The notes: generated by a model not told the origin, from the letters alone. DNA of 64,000 nucleotides from Akkermansia muciniphila (GCA_945863205.1 CAMAZK010000002.1:1-64000); one strand, 5' to 3'. Counted from the first letter of the stretch, positions 51,047 to 60,652 are shown. A program made the numbers and translations.

Positions 51047-52789
51047 ATGAAGTTCCAAGAAGGCCAGACGTTTCTCTCACTATTTCTCGATCCAGGGAGG
51101 GTCGAATATGCTGCTGGATCGGCTCGCGAGGCAGCTTCGAGCGAAGACTGGCAGCGTGAGACAAAGTTGCTGGGGCAGGTGGCAACGCCATCGGCGGTTG
51201 CTTCATTGATGGCTCGGTGGGTAATGTCGGCCAAGCCAGAACTTGTGCTCGATCCGGCGGCTGGATTGGGGAACTTGCTTCATGCCTGTGCCGACATTCG
51301 AGATAGCGTGAAGCTGGTCGGCGTGGAGCGGGACGAGGCTACGTTTCGCCAAGCAAAACGCACGGCACCACATGGCACAAAACTGATCCTGGCTGACTAC
51401 TTGTTCGCGGAGTCGGGACAGTTCACGGGCATCATTGCCAATCCGCCGTATGTGAAGTCACAGCGGCTCGAATACTCCGATGCCGAATGGCGCTACTTCG
51501 ACGAGCGATTCGGCCTGCCGCTGGATCGGCTGACGAATCTTTATGCGATTTTCCTGCTCAAGATTTGGGAAGACCTGGCTCTCGGTGGTCGAGCGGCAGT
51601 GTTATTGCCTGCTGAGTTCATGAACGCGAACTTTGGCGAGGAAATCAAGGAACGGCTGCTCAAGGAGATGCGCCCTGCTGGTCTGATTGTCTTTGCGCCT
51701 GAACTGAACTTGTTTGCCGATGCACTGACTACGAGCGCGATCATCTTTCTGGAGCGGGGCGGTGCGAAAGATCGTCAGGTAAAAGCGATCAAAGCATCGT
51801 CGCTTGAGTCGGCAGAGCTATTCGTCAGTGACCTCCTCGGAGAGATGGCAAGCTCGCTGACTCAAACCGTTCACGACCTACGCAATTTCGATCCACGCGA
51901 AAAATGGCTGAACTCCTTGCTGGAGAACGAGCCTTCAAAGAACGTTCACCATCTGACCCGAAAGATTGGCGATTACTTCCAGTGTCGGCGAGGTATTGCT
52001 ACAGGAGCCAACGACTTCTTCTGCCTGAGCGAGGCGCTTCTACGAGAGCATCGGCTGACTCGAGAGCACATCGAACCTTGCGTCACGAAGGCAACCGATG
52101 CGGATGGAATCGTCTTCACTCGACGCAAGTTGGACAATTTGGCGAACTCTGACCGGCGCTGTTACTTGCTCAGTCCACGAGTGAATGGCGTTGAGTTGGA
52201 TTCCTATCTTCGCGCGGGTCAAGAGCTTGGAATTCACGAGCGTCACCTGCCGAGCCATCGTCCTGTTTGGTATCAGCCGGAAAATCGTGCTGTGGCGGAT
52301 GTGTGGGTGGCCGTGTTCTCGCGTGAAACGGTGAAATTCATACTGAATACCTCGGGCGCGAAGAACCTCACATGCTTCCACGGTCTGTATGCTCGCGAAG
52401 GCAAAACAAGTCTCGCGCCCTTGCTGGTTCTTTTTCTCAACAGCTCTTGGGGCCGCATCGCTTTCTCAAAGGTGAACCGTTTTTATGGCGACGGCTTGAA
52501 CAAGCTGGAACCAAAGGATGTGGAAGCCATGCCTTGCCCAGCGTTGCCAGCGCAAACAGCGGAGCAAGCGAAGCAGCTCACCGCTCGCCTGATTGAGCTT
52601 GAGTCAGTGCGGGATGACAAACGTCGCCGCATCATGGATAGCATGGTCGCTGAGATGCTGGACTTACCAGTCATCGACGACACCGAACCTAAACAGCGGG
52701 CAGAAGCACCTGACGCGCCGCTTCCGCGTCCAGCGAAAAACCTCCGCCGCACGGCACCACGAAAGCGTCGTGCCGTCCCAGCTCAGTGA
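51047..52789 (+). CDS. Type II N6-adenine DNA methyltransferase (Eco57I/PaeR7I-like)
   Basis: LVLDPAAGLGNLLHAC and IIANPPYVKSQRLEYSD motifs. Confidence 0.92.
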   Translation: MKFQEGQTFLSLFLDPGRVEYAAGSAREAASSEDWQRETKLLGQVATPSAVASLMARWVMSAKPELVLDPAAGLGNLLHACADIRDSVKLVGVERDEATFRQAKRTAPHGTKLILADYLFAESGQFTGIIANPPYVKSQRLEYSDAEWRYFDERFGLPLDRLTNLYAIFLLKIWEDLALGGRAAVLLPAEFMNANFGEEIKERLLKEMRPAGLIVFAPELNLFADALTTSAIIFLERGGAKDRQVKAIKASSLESAELFVSDLLGEMASSLTQTVHDLRNFDPREKWLNSLLENEPSKNVHHLTRKIGDYFQCRRGIATGANDFFCLSEALLREHRLTREHIEPCVTKATDADGIVFTRRKLDNLANSDRRCYLLSPRVNGVELDSYLRAGQELGIHERHLPSHRPVWYQPENRAVADVWVAVFSRETVKFILNTSGAKNLTCFHGLYAREGKTSLAPLLVLFLNSSWGRIAFSKVNRFYGDGLNKLEPKDVEAMPCPALPAQTAEQAKQLTARLIELESVRDDKRRRIMDSMVAEMLDLPVIDDTEPKQRAEAPDAPLPRPAKNLRRTAPRKRRAVPAQ

Positions 52790-53594
52790 CGCGGTGCTCG
52801 GCCTCGAATTGAGGCAACTCCGTGGCACTGCCAATCTTGGTGCCGCTGGTGATTGGGATCATGATCGTGGCCTTCTCCTGACTCTTGGCCGGCGTCTCAA
52901 TGGTGAAACCTGTGCCGCTGGCGATGATGGAGAAGATGTCGAGGAAGTTGATGGCAAAGATCGAATCGAAGAACACTTGGCAGTAGCTCTGGACCACACC
53001 GTAACGCTCCAGCCAGCGATAAACGATGATGAGGTCTTCCACCTTCACGGTGAAGCTCGGCGTCTCACGAGCAGTCTTGTTGCCTGCCTTACGCTGCTGC
53101 TGGCGCACTCGCATGTAGGTCAGAGCCTCGAACTTGCTAGAACGCACTTCGATGGAAGCGAGACCTTGATTCACGAAGGCGTCACTATCGTCGTGGCTCA
53201 GTTCTGAAATGTCGTCTGGCGCGGCAGCATGGCTTGGCAAGATCAGCAAGTCGGGCCGCTTGCCGAAACGTCGTGTTTCTTCGATGCCGGCCAGATACCT
53301 TGCCTTGAACTCAGGATGACCAGCGGCAATTCGGTCCGTATTGCCATACTGCACGACCTTCAAATCGGGGAACGCAGGACGAAGCGCGAGAGACAGACTG
53401 TGCTCCGCCCAATCACCCATCGCGCGATTCGCCAGGAACTCCGAACGCGCATCCGTTGGCACCGTAATCTTCTTCGCGGGCGGCTTGCCTTCGCCGCCGA
53501 ATTCCAGATGCCTTGCTTCGATTCCCTTCCGCTCCAGCGTCGCTATGACTCCGGGCAGGGTGTCTTTCAATTTGGAGAGATAGGCGACGTTCAT
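52689..53594 (-). CDS. Type II restriction endonuclease, AccI-like family tentative
   Basis: PD..E-V-R-S-S-K type catalytic layout (KRPDLLIL...LASIEVRSSKFEALTY); partner of methyltransferase and C protein. Confidence 0.7.
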   Translation of the reverse strand: MNVAYLSKLKDTLPGVIATLERKGIEARHLEFGGEGKPPAKKITVPTDARSEFLANRAMGDWAEHSLSLALRPAFPDLKVVQYGNTDRIAAGHPEFKARYLAGIEETRRFGKRPDLLILPSHAAAPDDISELSHDDSDAFVNQGLASIEVRSSKFEALTYMRVRQQQRKAGNKTARETPSFTVKVEDLIIVYRWLERYGVVQSYCQVFFDSIFAINFLDIFSIIASGTGFTIETPAKSQEKATIMIPITSGTKIGSATELPQFEAEHRVTELGRHDAFVVPCGGGFSLDAEAARQVLLPAV

Positions 53595-53812
53595 CGGGGC
53601 TTCCTCCCGTCAAAGGTGAACAGATCACGAACCTCGACATTCAGCGCATCCGCGAAGCTCTGGAGTCCAGCTACCGACGGCGCGTTAACTCCACGCTCGA
53701 CCAGACTGATGAACTCGACCGAGCAGCTAATCACTTCCGCCAGAGCCTCTTGAGTGAGTCCCTGCTTCTTCCGCAACGTGGCGATTCGCTGTCCGAGCTT
53801 CTTCTGTAACAC
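53591..53812 (-). CDS. Controller (C) protein, XRE-type HTH
   Basis: LGQRIATLRKKQGLTQEALAEVISCSVEFISLVERGVNAPSVAGLQSFADALNVEVRDLF; overlaps REase start. Confidence 0.9.
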   Translation of the reverse strand: MLQKKLGQRIATLRKKQGLTQEALAEVISCSVEFISLVERGVNAPSVAGLQSFADALNVEVRDLFTFDGRKPR

Positions 53813-53861
53813 GGAGTTTAGCTACCACCTGCCATCGGCGATGGCCACGGAGCTAAACTAC
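53810..53861 (-). promoter_or_regulatory. Two putative C-boxes: GTAGCTAAACTCCGTG (53825-53810) and GTAGTTTAGCTCCGTG (53861-53846)
   Basis: Repeated motif; proximal copy ends in the GTG start codon of the controller gene. Confidence 0.65.
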
Positions 53862-53884
53862 GGCTTTGTTCAATTCGGCCCGTC

Positions 53885-54133
53885 TTACTTGTGATACTCC
53901 TGCAGCGCCCTCACCTGCACCTCGCTGCCTTGCAGTGACTTGATCGCCCGCAGCGCCGCATCGGCACCACGCAGCGTGGTCATGATGGGAATGCGATTCT
54001 GCATCGCCGCCGTGCGGATCTCCACCTCATCTTCGCGGGGGTTCTTGCCACTTGGCGTGTTGATCACCAAAGCCATGTCTTTGTTCTTCATCAGGTCGAT
54101 GACGTTGGGGCGCTGGCCGAGGTCGGGTTTCAT
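53885..54133 (-). pseudogene. C-terminal MGS-like fragment of carbamoyl-phosphate synthase large subunit
   Basis: RPNVIDLMKNKDMALVINTPSGKNPREDEVEIRTAAMQNRIPIMTTLRGADAALRAI, ~80 aa only. Confidence 0.85.
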
Positions 54134-54327
54134 TTGGCGCAGGCGGCGCGGATGGATTCAGCGAGCATTTTGCGTGGGTCGATGACCTTTCCTGGGTCGG
54201 CGGCCTGGGTTTGCCGGTAGCGATTGCCCAAGCGTTTTAAATCTCCTCCGCTGTCGGCGAAGAACTTCCGGCGAACTTCACGCAGCCATCCGAGGCCGTC
54301 GTCGTGGGTATTGGACGTGGGTGTCAT
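54130..54327 (-). CDS. Small protein of unknown function, possibly TA-associated
   Basis: 65-aa ORF overlapping upstream PIN fragment by ATGA. Confidence 0.4.
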   Translation of the reverse strand: MTPTSNTHDDGLGWLREVRRKFFADSGGDLKRLGNRYRQTQAADPGKVIDPRKMLAESIRAACAK

Positions 54328-54575
54328 GGCATGGACTCCATTATCTCAAACGGCGTCTGTAGCAATGGCGTTGGAAGGCCCATGGAGCCGTTGACCCGGC
54401 GGATGTGGTCGAGCTTGTTGCGGTTGGCGACGTGCTTGCAGTTCGAGGTGACCAGACGGTCGCAGTGATGGAAGGAGGCGAGCGCCAGATGATGGGGCTT
54501 TGCCCGGTTTCGTTCATTTCGGTCCTTCGGATGGGGCGTGGCTGGCGGAAGCGGGAGGTGGGAGGGCGGGATCAA
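54324..54575 (-). pseudogene. C-terminal half of PIN-domain (VapC-like) toxin
   Basis: KPHHLALASFHHCDRLVTSNCKHVANRNKLDHIRRVNGSMGLPTPLLQTPFEIME; N-terminal PIN half absent. Confidence 0.7.
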
Positions 54576-54638
54576 GGAGTGACGCCATCTTGGCGTCAGG
54601 GGATGGGACGGCGGGGTGCCGTCGCGCCTTGAGGGGAC

Positions 54639-54662
54639 CCACGCCCTTGCGGGCGCAGCTAC
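54639..54662 (-). repeat. GTAG-foot hairpin GTAG-CTGCGCCCGCAAGGGCGTGGG
   Basis: Direct reading of minus strand. Confidence 0.75.
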
Positions 54663-54686
54663 GGGCGGGATGCCTCCGCGGCTCGG

Positions 54687-56087
54687 TCAAACCTTGGCGG
54701 CGACGCGGCGCAGGGGCTGGGCGGCGGGCTGTGGCTTGGGGATTTTCAGTTCGGTCGTGCGGGCACCGCTGGGGGCGGGCCTGGCGGAGGTGAGGTCCAT
54801 GACTTCGAGGGTGCGCTCGGCCTGAATGACGCTGCCGTTCCAGGAGGTGACGACGGGATAGACCTGGGCGGTGTTGGCGAGATAGACTTTGCCGCGAACG
54901 AGCTCTTCCGGCGGGCGGAGCTGCATCTGGCCGAGCTTGTAGATGGGTTCGACGAAGGGGGCGCGGAAGATGAAGGAGGTTTCGATGTCGTCGTCCTGAA
55001 GCTGCGGAAAGAGTTTTTTCAGCGCGGGAATCCAGGCGGTGCGGATGCTTTCGTCGTCCTGGGCGAAGCGCTCGTCGCCGCGATGGAGGTACTTGGTGAG
55101 GTAAACGACGTGGCGGTCTCCGCGGTCGGCGGTGGCGGTGAGGGTGGAGGTTTCCACGACGCCGTCGAAGGGGTGCTGGCTCTCGGGTGTGGCGACCCAG
55201 TAGTGCGGGGTGAGGGGCTTTTTGAGGAAGAGGAGGCAGTTGATGACGCCCTGGTAGTCGGTGGTGGTGTCGAGCGCGGGCATCTGCGCACGCATGGCGG
55301 GGCCGATGAGCTTTTCGAGCTGCGGGGTGGGCAGGGTGGCGACGAGCTGGTCGAACTTTTCGATGCCGGAATCGGTGGTGATGCTGATGCGCTCGTCCTC
55401 GTCGAGGTCGATTGACTGGACGGCGGTCTGCAGGCGGATGGTGGCGCCGCGGGAGCGGAGGACGCGGACGAAGGTGTCGGTGATGTGCTTGTAGCCGCCG
55501 CTGATGTAGCCTTTGCACTCGCCTTTGGATTCGCCCTTTTCGCGGTTGAAGCGGGTCCAGAACCAGAGCGCGGGGACGTCGTGGTAGCGGTCGCCGAATT
55601 TGGCCTCGAGCATGGGCTGCCAGAATTTGGCGAAGGCGCGTGCACCGCTGAGCTTGGTCAGCCACTTCACGGTGGTGACGTTGTCGAGGCCCTTGTCGGA
55701 AACGAGCCGACCGTAGAGGCCGGTGATGCCGACGCGAAGGCGGTCGAGGAAGGGCAGGGGGGAGAACTTCAGCAGGTCAAGCGCACCGTTGAGCGGGAAG
55801 AGGCGGCCCTGGTGGGAGTAGCCGAAGGTGGTGGGCTTCCAATAGACGTCGTCCCGGATGCCGAGCTCCTCCAGCACGCGGAGCAGCGGCCCGTCGCTGG
55901 GCAGCATGCAGTGGTAGTATTTTTCGAAGGTGCGCCCGTCGTGCTCGAAGAAGGTGCCGAGACCGCCGAGCTGGTCGGAGCCTTCGATCAAGGTCACGCA
56001 TTTCCCCTGCGCGGCGAGGCGGAGGGCGCAGGTGAGGCCGGAGATGCCGCCGCCGAGCACGGCGATGGAGTGGGTGACGGGGCGCAT
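54687..56087 (-). CDS. NAD(P)/FAD-dependent oxidoreductase (protoporphyrinogen oxidase-like)
   Basis: HSIAVLGGGISGLTCALRLAAQGKCVTLIEGSDQLGG. Confidence 0.9.
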   Translation of the reverse strand: MRPVTHSIAVLGGGISGLTCALRLAAQGKCVTLIEGSDQLGGLGTFFEHDGRTFEKYYHCMLPSDGPLLRVLEELGIRDDVYWKPTTFGYSHQGRLFPLNGALDLLKFSPLPFLDRLRVGITGLYGRLVSDKGLDNVTTVKWLTKLSGARAFAKFWQPMLEAKFGDRYHDVPALWFWTRFNREKGESKGECKGYISGGYKHITDTFVRVLRSRGATIRLQTAVQSIDLDEDERISITTDSGIEKFDQLVATLPTPQLEKLIGPAMRAQMPALDTTTDYQGVINCLLFLKKPLTPHYWVATPESQHPFDGVVETSTLTATADRGDRHVVYLTKYLHRGDERFAQDDESIRTAWIPALKKLFPQLQDDDIETSFIFRAPFVEPIYKLGQMQLRPPEELVRGKVYLANTAQVYPVVTSWNGSVIQAERTLEVMDLTSARPAPSGARTTELKIPKPQPAAQPLRRVAAKV

Positions 56088-56128
56088 GAATTCAGTTCGC
56101 TGTTCGCAGTTCGCGGTTCGCAGTTTTA

Positions 56129-56938
56129 TCAAGCGCGGAGCTGGGTGCGGAGCTCGTTGAGGGACGGCTCCTGGGTCTGCGGGAGCACGTCCTTGGCCCA
56201 GTAGCGGCCGATGACGTTGAAGTAGCGTTTGATGGTGCGCCAGATGCGCATCTTGCTGACGCCGACTTTGAGGTCGTAGCGCAGGGTGTAGGGGATCTCG
56301 GCGGCGCGGGCACCGACCCAGCGGAGGCTGAGCATGAGCTCCAGCATGCAGGCGAAACTGGACTCCTGCAGGAACTGCGGTCCGGCGTTCTTGATGAGAC
56401 GACCGAGCGTGAGGCTGCGGTAGGCGCGGAAGCCGGTGGAGTAGTCGCGCACGTTCCGGTAGGGCAGGAGGGTCTTCATCATGAGGAAGCAGCCCCAACT
56501 GAGCACCTGGCGGAAGAAAGGGACGCCCTGCACGACGCTGCCGGGCTGGAAACGGGAGGCGATGACCACGTCGGCATCGCCATCACGGATCTTTTTGACC
56601 ATTTCTTCGATGTAAACGGGGTCGTGGGAGTTGTCGGCGTCCATGACGATGACGACATCGCCGACGAGCCAGCCTTCCCGCAGTCCGGTCTGCACGCCTT
56701 CGCCGAGTCCCTTGTTCACGACGTGCTGCACGAGCTTCAGGGGCATCGTCTTGGCGAATTCGCGGGCGATGTCGGCGGTGCGGTCCTTGGAGCCGTCATC
56801 GACGACGATGACGTTGTAGGCGAAGGGCATGCGCGCGAGTTTTTCGCGGATGTTTTCGAGGAGTTTTGGCAGATCCTGCTCCTCATTGTAGGCGGGCAGC
56901 ACGATGGCGACTTCATTGACCTGGGTCGGTGTTTTCAT
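56129..56938 (-). CDS. Glycosyltransferase family 2
   Basis: AIVLPAYNEEQDLPKLLENI, VIVVDDGSKDRTADIA, VIVMDADNSHDP. Confidence 0.92.
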   Translation of the reverse strand: MKTPTQVNEVAIVLPAYNEEQDLPKLLENIREKLARMPFAYNVIVVDDGSKDRTADIAREFAKTMPLKLVQHVVNKGLGEGVQTGLREGWLVGDVVIVMDADNSHDPVYIEEMVKKIRDGDADVVIASRFQPGSVVQGVPFFRQVLSWGCFLMMKTLLPYRNVRDYSTGFRAYRSLTLGRLIKNAGPQFLQESSFACMLELMLSLRWVGARAAEIPYTLRYDLKVGVSKMRIWRTIKRYFNVIGRYWAKDVLPQTQEPSLNELRTQLRA

Positions 56939-56949
56939 GGGATGATGAG

Positions 56950-57906
56950 TTAGGCGTGTTGTGTGGAAAGGGTGGCGCAGGCACCGGGGCAGCGGGTGGC
57001 GGCGGCGGCGTGGTCGCTCATGGTGCCGGTCTGCCAGTGGCGCTGCAGGCTGCGGACGGTGTGTTCGACGAGGGCGATCTTCTTTTCAGCGGCCAGCTTC
57101 ATGCCGGGGAAGAAGCTCATCTGCGGCACGTCGGTGACATCGAGGAAATCCGTGGGATGCAGCAGCAGGGATGGGGCGACGCTGCGCAGGCGGCAGAGGG
57201 TGACGGCGGTGTTCCAGTAAGCCCTGGCGAGGGCTTCCGACTTCTGCGCGAGGAACATGAGGTAGGTCGTGTGCACCGGCAGGCGCAGCAGCGGCATGGT
57301 GGTGACGGGCAGTTCGATGAGCCCGTTCTCCCAAGTGAAGGGGCTCAGGGAACCGAAGGCGTCGCTGAACTTGCCGTAGAGGCCTTTGCGCCGCTCTTTT
57401 TCCTCCGCCGAGAGTGTCGAGTTCAGGAAGAAGAAAAGCCGCGCCACCGGGCCGAGGGCGCTGGGGAAAAGGGAGGCGTCGTAGTCGTAGCCGCGCTCGG
57501 CGAGGACTTCCCGGACGAGGGGAGAGGTGCTGAAGCCGGGGCCGCGGAAGCCGCGTGGCGTCTGACCGGTGACGGCGGTGATCATTTTTTCCGCATCGCC
57601 GATCTCCTGGTGCAAGCGCTCGCGGTCATACAGGTGCAGCCAGGGCTCGTGCATGAAGGAGTGGTTCGCGATCTCGTGCCCGGCGTCGGCGATGCTTTTC
57701 AAGGCGGCGCGGTTGGACTCGATCGTGGCATCCTGGCCGACGACGAAGAAGGTGATGCGCTGGTCGCAGCGGGCGAGCAGGTCGAGGATGCGGGGCACGA
57801 CGAGGTCCAGGTAGCTCGGGAAGGACTCCCAGCCGGGAGCGCCCTGTGTTTTCAGGTAGCTCCAGAGATTGTCGAGGTCGAGCGAGATGCTGGCGGCGGG
57901 CTTCAT
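56950..57906 (-). CDS. Polysaccharide deacetylase
   Basis: ISLDLDNLWSYL, ITFFVVGQDA, AGHEIANHSFMHEPW. Confidence 0.9.
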   Translation of the reverse strand: MKPAASISLDLDNLWSYLKTQGAPGWESFPSYLDLVVPRILDLLARCDQRITFFVVGQDATIESNRAALKSIADAGHEIANHSFMHEPWLHLYDRERLHQEIGDAEKMITAVTGQTPRGFRGPGFSTSPLVREVLAERGYDYDASLFPSALGPVARLFFFLNSTLSAEEKERRKGLYGKFSDAFGSLSPFTWENGLIELPVTTMPLLRLPVHTTYLMFLAQKSEALARAYWNTAVTLCRLRSVAPSLLLHPTDFLDVTDVPQMSFFPGMKLAAEKKIALVEHTVRSLQRHWQTGTMSDHAAAATRCPGACATLSTQHA

Positions 57907-57938
57907 GGCGCGGGTCCGGGCGGGTGGGCGGAGGTGGA

Positions 57939-59114
57939 TCAAGCCGCGAGCGGCAGGGCGCTGACGGCGGCGGTGGCGGACCGGGCGCCGAAGAGGATGT
58001 CGCAGATGCGCTCGGCGGTGCGGCCATCGCCAAAGACATCGCGGGAGCGGCTGGCGCTGGCGTGCCAGACCTCGTCGATGAGGGCGGTGCGCAGCATTTC
58101 GCGGAGGCGCTCGGGGGATTCGCCGACGAGACGCGCCACGCCGCACTCGACGGCTTCCGGGCGTTCGGTGTTCTCCCGCAGGACGATCATGGCCTTCCCC
58201 AGCGCGGTGGCTTCCTCCTGGATGCCGCCGGAGTCGGAGACGGCCATCCAGGCGTGGGAGAGGAGGTGGACGAAGTCGCAGTAACCCATCGGGTCCGTGA
58301 TGCGGATGCGGGGGTGCTGGTCCAGCTCGGCGGCCACGGCGGCGCGGACGTTCGGGTTCGGATGGACCGGGAAGACCATGCAGAGATCGGGCTCGCTCTC
58401 GATGAACTCGCGCAGGGCCCGCAGGTGCTGGCTCATCGTCTCGCCAAAGTTTTCGCGGCGGTGCGTGGTGACGATCACGAGGCGCTTCCCGCTGGCCCAC
58501 TGCTGCATGAGCTCGACGGCTTTGCCCGGACGGGTGGTCTTCAGCGTGTGGCGCAGGGCATCGACGACGGTATTGCCGACGAGGTGGATGGAATCAGCGG
58601 CGACGCCTTCATCGAGCAGCGTGCGGCGGTTGCGCTCCGTGGCGGCGAAGTGATGCGCGGCGATCTGGCCGACCAGGCGGCGGTTCATTTCCTCCGGGAA
58701 GGGGCTGAGCGGATTCCCGGAGCGCAGACCGGCCTCCAGATGGCCCACGGGGATGCCGCGATTGAAAGCGGCGAGGGAGGCCATGACGGCGGAGGCCGTG
58801 TCGCCCTGCACGAGCACGAGGTCGGGCTTTTCCGCCTCCATGACCGGGTCGAGGCGCTCCAGCAGCCGGCTGCCGAGGGCGTTCAGGCTCTGTCCGGCGA
58901 CCATCGCCTGCAGATTGTGCTTGGGGCTGATCTTGAAGAGGTCGAAAAGCGGCAGCAGCAGATCGGTGTGCTGGCCGGTGTTCACGGTGACGAGGTCGAT
59001 GCCCCGATTTTCCAGCGCCTGGATCATCGGCGCGAATTTGATGAGTTCGGGGCGTGTGCCGAAGCAGACGAGGACCTTGGGGCGTTGTGAGTCGGAATTG
59101 GCGACCAATTTCAT
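57939..59114 (-). CDS. wecB: UDP-N-acetylglucosamine 2-epimerase (non-hydrolysing)
   Basis: VLVCFGTRPELIKFAPMIQAL, VNTGQHTDLL, VQGDTASAVMASLAAF, HRRENFGE. Confidence 0.94.
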   Translation of the reverse strand: MKLVANSDSQRPKVLVCFGTRPELIKFAPMIQALENRGIDLVTVNTGQHTDLLLPLFDLFKISPKHNLQAMVAGQSLNALGSRLLERLDPVMEAEKPDLVLVQGDTASAVMASLAAFNRGIPVGHLEAGLRSGNPLSPFPEEMNRRLVGQIAAHHFAATERNRRTLLDEGVAADSIHLVGNTVVDALRHTLKTTRPGKAVELMQQWASGKRLVIVTTHRRENFGETMSQHLRALREFIESEPDLCMVFPVHPNPNVRAAVAAELDQHPRIRITDPMGYCDFVHLLSHAWMAVSDSGGIQEEATALGKAMIVLRENTERPEAVECGVARLVGESPERLREMLRTALIDEVWHASASRSRDVFGDGRTAERICDILFGARSATAAVSALPLAA

Positions 59115-59304
59115 AATTACCACACTAAACCCCGATTTATCATAGGCAAACGGAAATTATGGAAATTATCTCGAATGCGCAGCATTTGTGATCAAACGTC
59201 GCACATTTGAGAGGCTGGCAGCCTTTACTGCTCACACTCGAAGTGGCCTCTCCACCACCCTCCATGCACAGGATGTCCTCTCCCGCGGCTGGCTGGCGTG
59301 TCCT

Positions 59305-60555
59305 TCAGGGATCACACTTGGCGAATCTTGGCGCGAGCACCGCCGCCACGACCAGCCCGATCCATGGCCATGCCACGATGGTGTAGCGCGGCAGGCCGGG
59401 GAGCAGGCTCGTCCCGCCGAGGTAGATGAAGGTCATCAGCGCCAGCAGCAGCGCCTCCGCCGGAATCGCCCGGCGGGACCGCCATCCAACCCCCAGCGTG
59501 ATCAGAATCGCCAGAACCAGCGGGCCGTTCACCGCCACGAGCACCAGCATCACGAGCTCCTCCGCCTGGTAGGAGCGCGGAAAGCCGAAAATGAGCCGCC
59601 CCCAGTTGCACAGCCAGTTTTTGAACACACCCACAGGATTGGCGCGGATGTTTTCCTGGGCCTTCTTCTTCAGGGCCGCCTCGCGCTCCTTCACCGGCAG
59701 GTAGTAGTTGGCCTGGTAGAAGTCGCGGTGACCGTTGGCGATGAGTTCCGGCTTGTTCTGCGCATCCTCTTCGGAGAACCAGTGGCCGTTTTCGCCCTCG
59801 TGCGTGCTGGTGGCCCAGTAGAGCAACTCTCCGGCATTGGTGGACCAGCAGAGCGTGTCTCCCGTCTTGGATTTCGTGTAAACCAGCCAGGGCACGCAAA
59901 GCGCAAAGGCCAGCGCCAGCATGGAGAGACTGCGCAGCAGTTGCCGCCGGGCACTTTTCCAAAGCGGGAGCAGGAGCAGTGCGAAGACGGCGGAGGCCAT
60001 GATCACATTGCCGAAGAACACGCGCGTCATCGTCAGCCACGCCATGGCAAAGGCCGCTGCGAGGATGGCCGCCCAACTCGTTCGCTCCGCCCGCAGCGCC
60101 GCCGTGCAGGCCCAGGCGAAGCCGGCGATGCAGCAGATCGAGAGCGGCTCGGTCATCAGGTAAGGCGCGGTGCGGAGGAGGCTCGGATGCAGCGCCGTCA
60201 CCAGCGCCACGCCCAGCGCCCAGCGCCGACCGGCGTAGGGCAGCACGGCGCGGAAGCTGAACCACGCGGCCAGGGCCATGAAAACCGCGTTGAACATGCG
60301 CAGCCCCAGCAGCGGGGTCTTCAGCATCAGCAGTGCGGCCAGCACCAGCGGATAGCCCGGGCCGTTGATCAGGTCCGGCTTCTCCGGCGTGGTGTAAGTG
60401 CCGCGGGTGAGGTTTTCACCGAACCACAGGTAGCGTCCCTCATCCCAGATCAGATCGGGCCGGTCCGCCAGCAGCGTGACGACCGCGTAGAGCAGCAGCG
60501 AGCCGACGAGAAGCAGAGCATCGAGGTGGGTGAAGGGCGTTTTCGGCGCAGACAT
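59305..60555 (-). CDS. Glycosyltransferase family 39/ArnT-like membrane protein
   Basis: Multi-TM, LADRPDLIWDEGRYLWFGENL near N-terminus. Confidence 0.8.
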   Translation of the reverse strand: MSAPKTPFTHLDALLLVGSLLLYAVVTLLADRPDLIWDEGRYLWFGENLTRGTYTTPEKPDLINGPGYPLVLAALLMLKTPLLGLRMFNAVFMALAAWFSFRAVLPYAGRRWALGVALVTALHPSLLRTAPYLMTEPLSICCIAGFAWACTAALRAERTSWAAILAAAFAMAWLTMTRVFFGNVIMASAVFALLLLPLWKSARRQLLRSLSMLALAFALCVPWLVYTKSKTGDTLCWSTNAGELLYWATSTHEGENGHWFSEEDAQNKPELIANGHRDFYQANYYLPVKEREAALKKKAQENIRANPVGVFKNWLCNWGRLIFGFPRSYQAEELVMLVLVAVNGPLVLAILITLGVGWRSRRAIPAEALLLALMTFIYLGGTSLLPGLPRYTIVAWPWIGLVVAAVLAPRFAKCDP

Positions 60556-60652
60556 CCGGTACCGTCCGCCCCTGCACGGTGTTTTGTCAAAGCCGAACCT
60601 TGCATCCCCCGTCCATGCACCCCAGTGTCGCGCTCCAACTTTTTCGCACACC

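Noticed and set aside
56088-56498. Upstream extension of the FAD oxidoreductase ORF (to 56498)
   Set aside because: Overlaps the GT2 gene antisense-frame and the tandem repeat; dinucleotide-binding motif begins right after 56087
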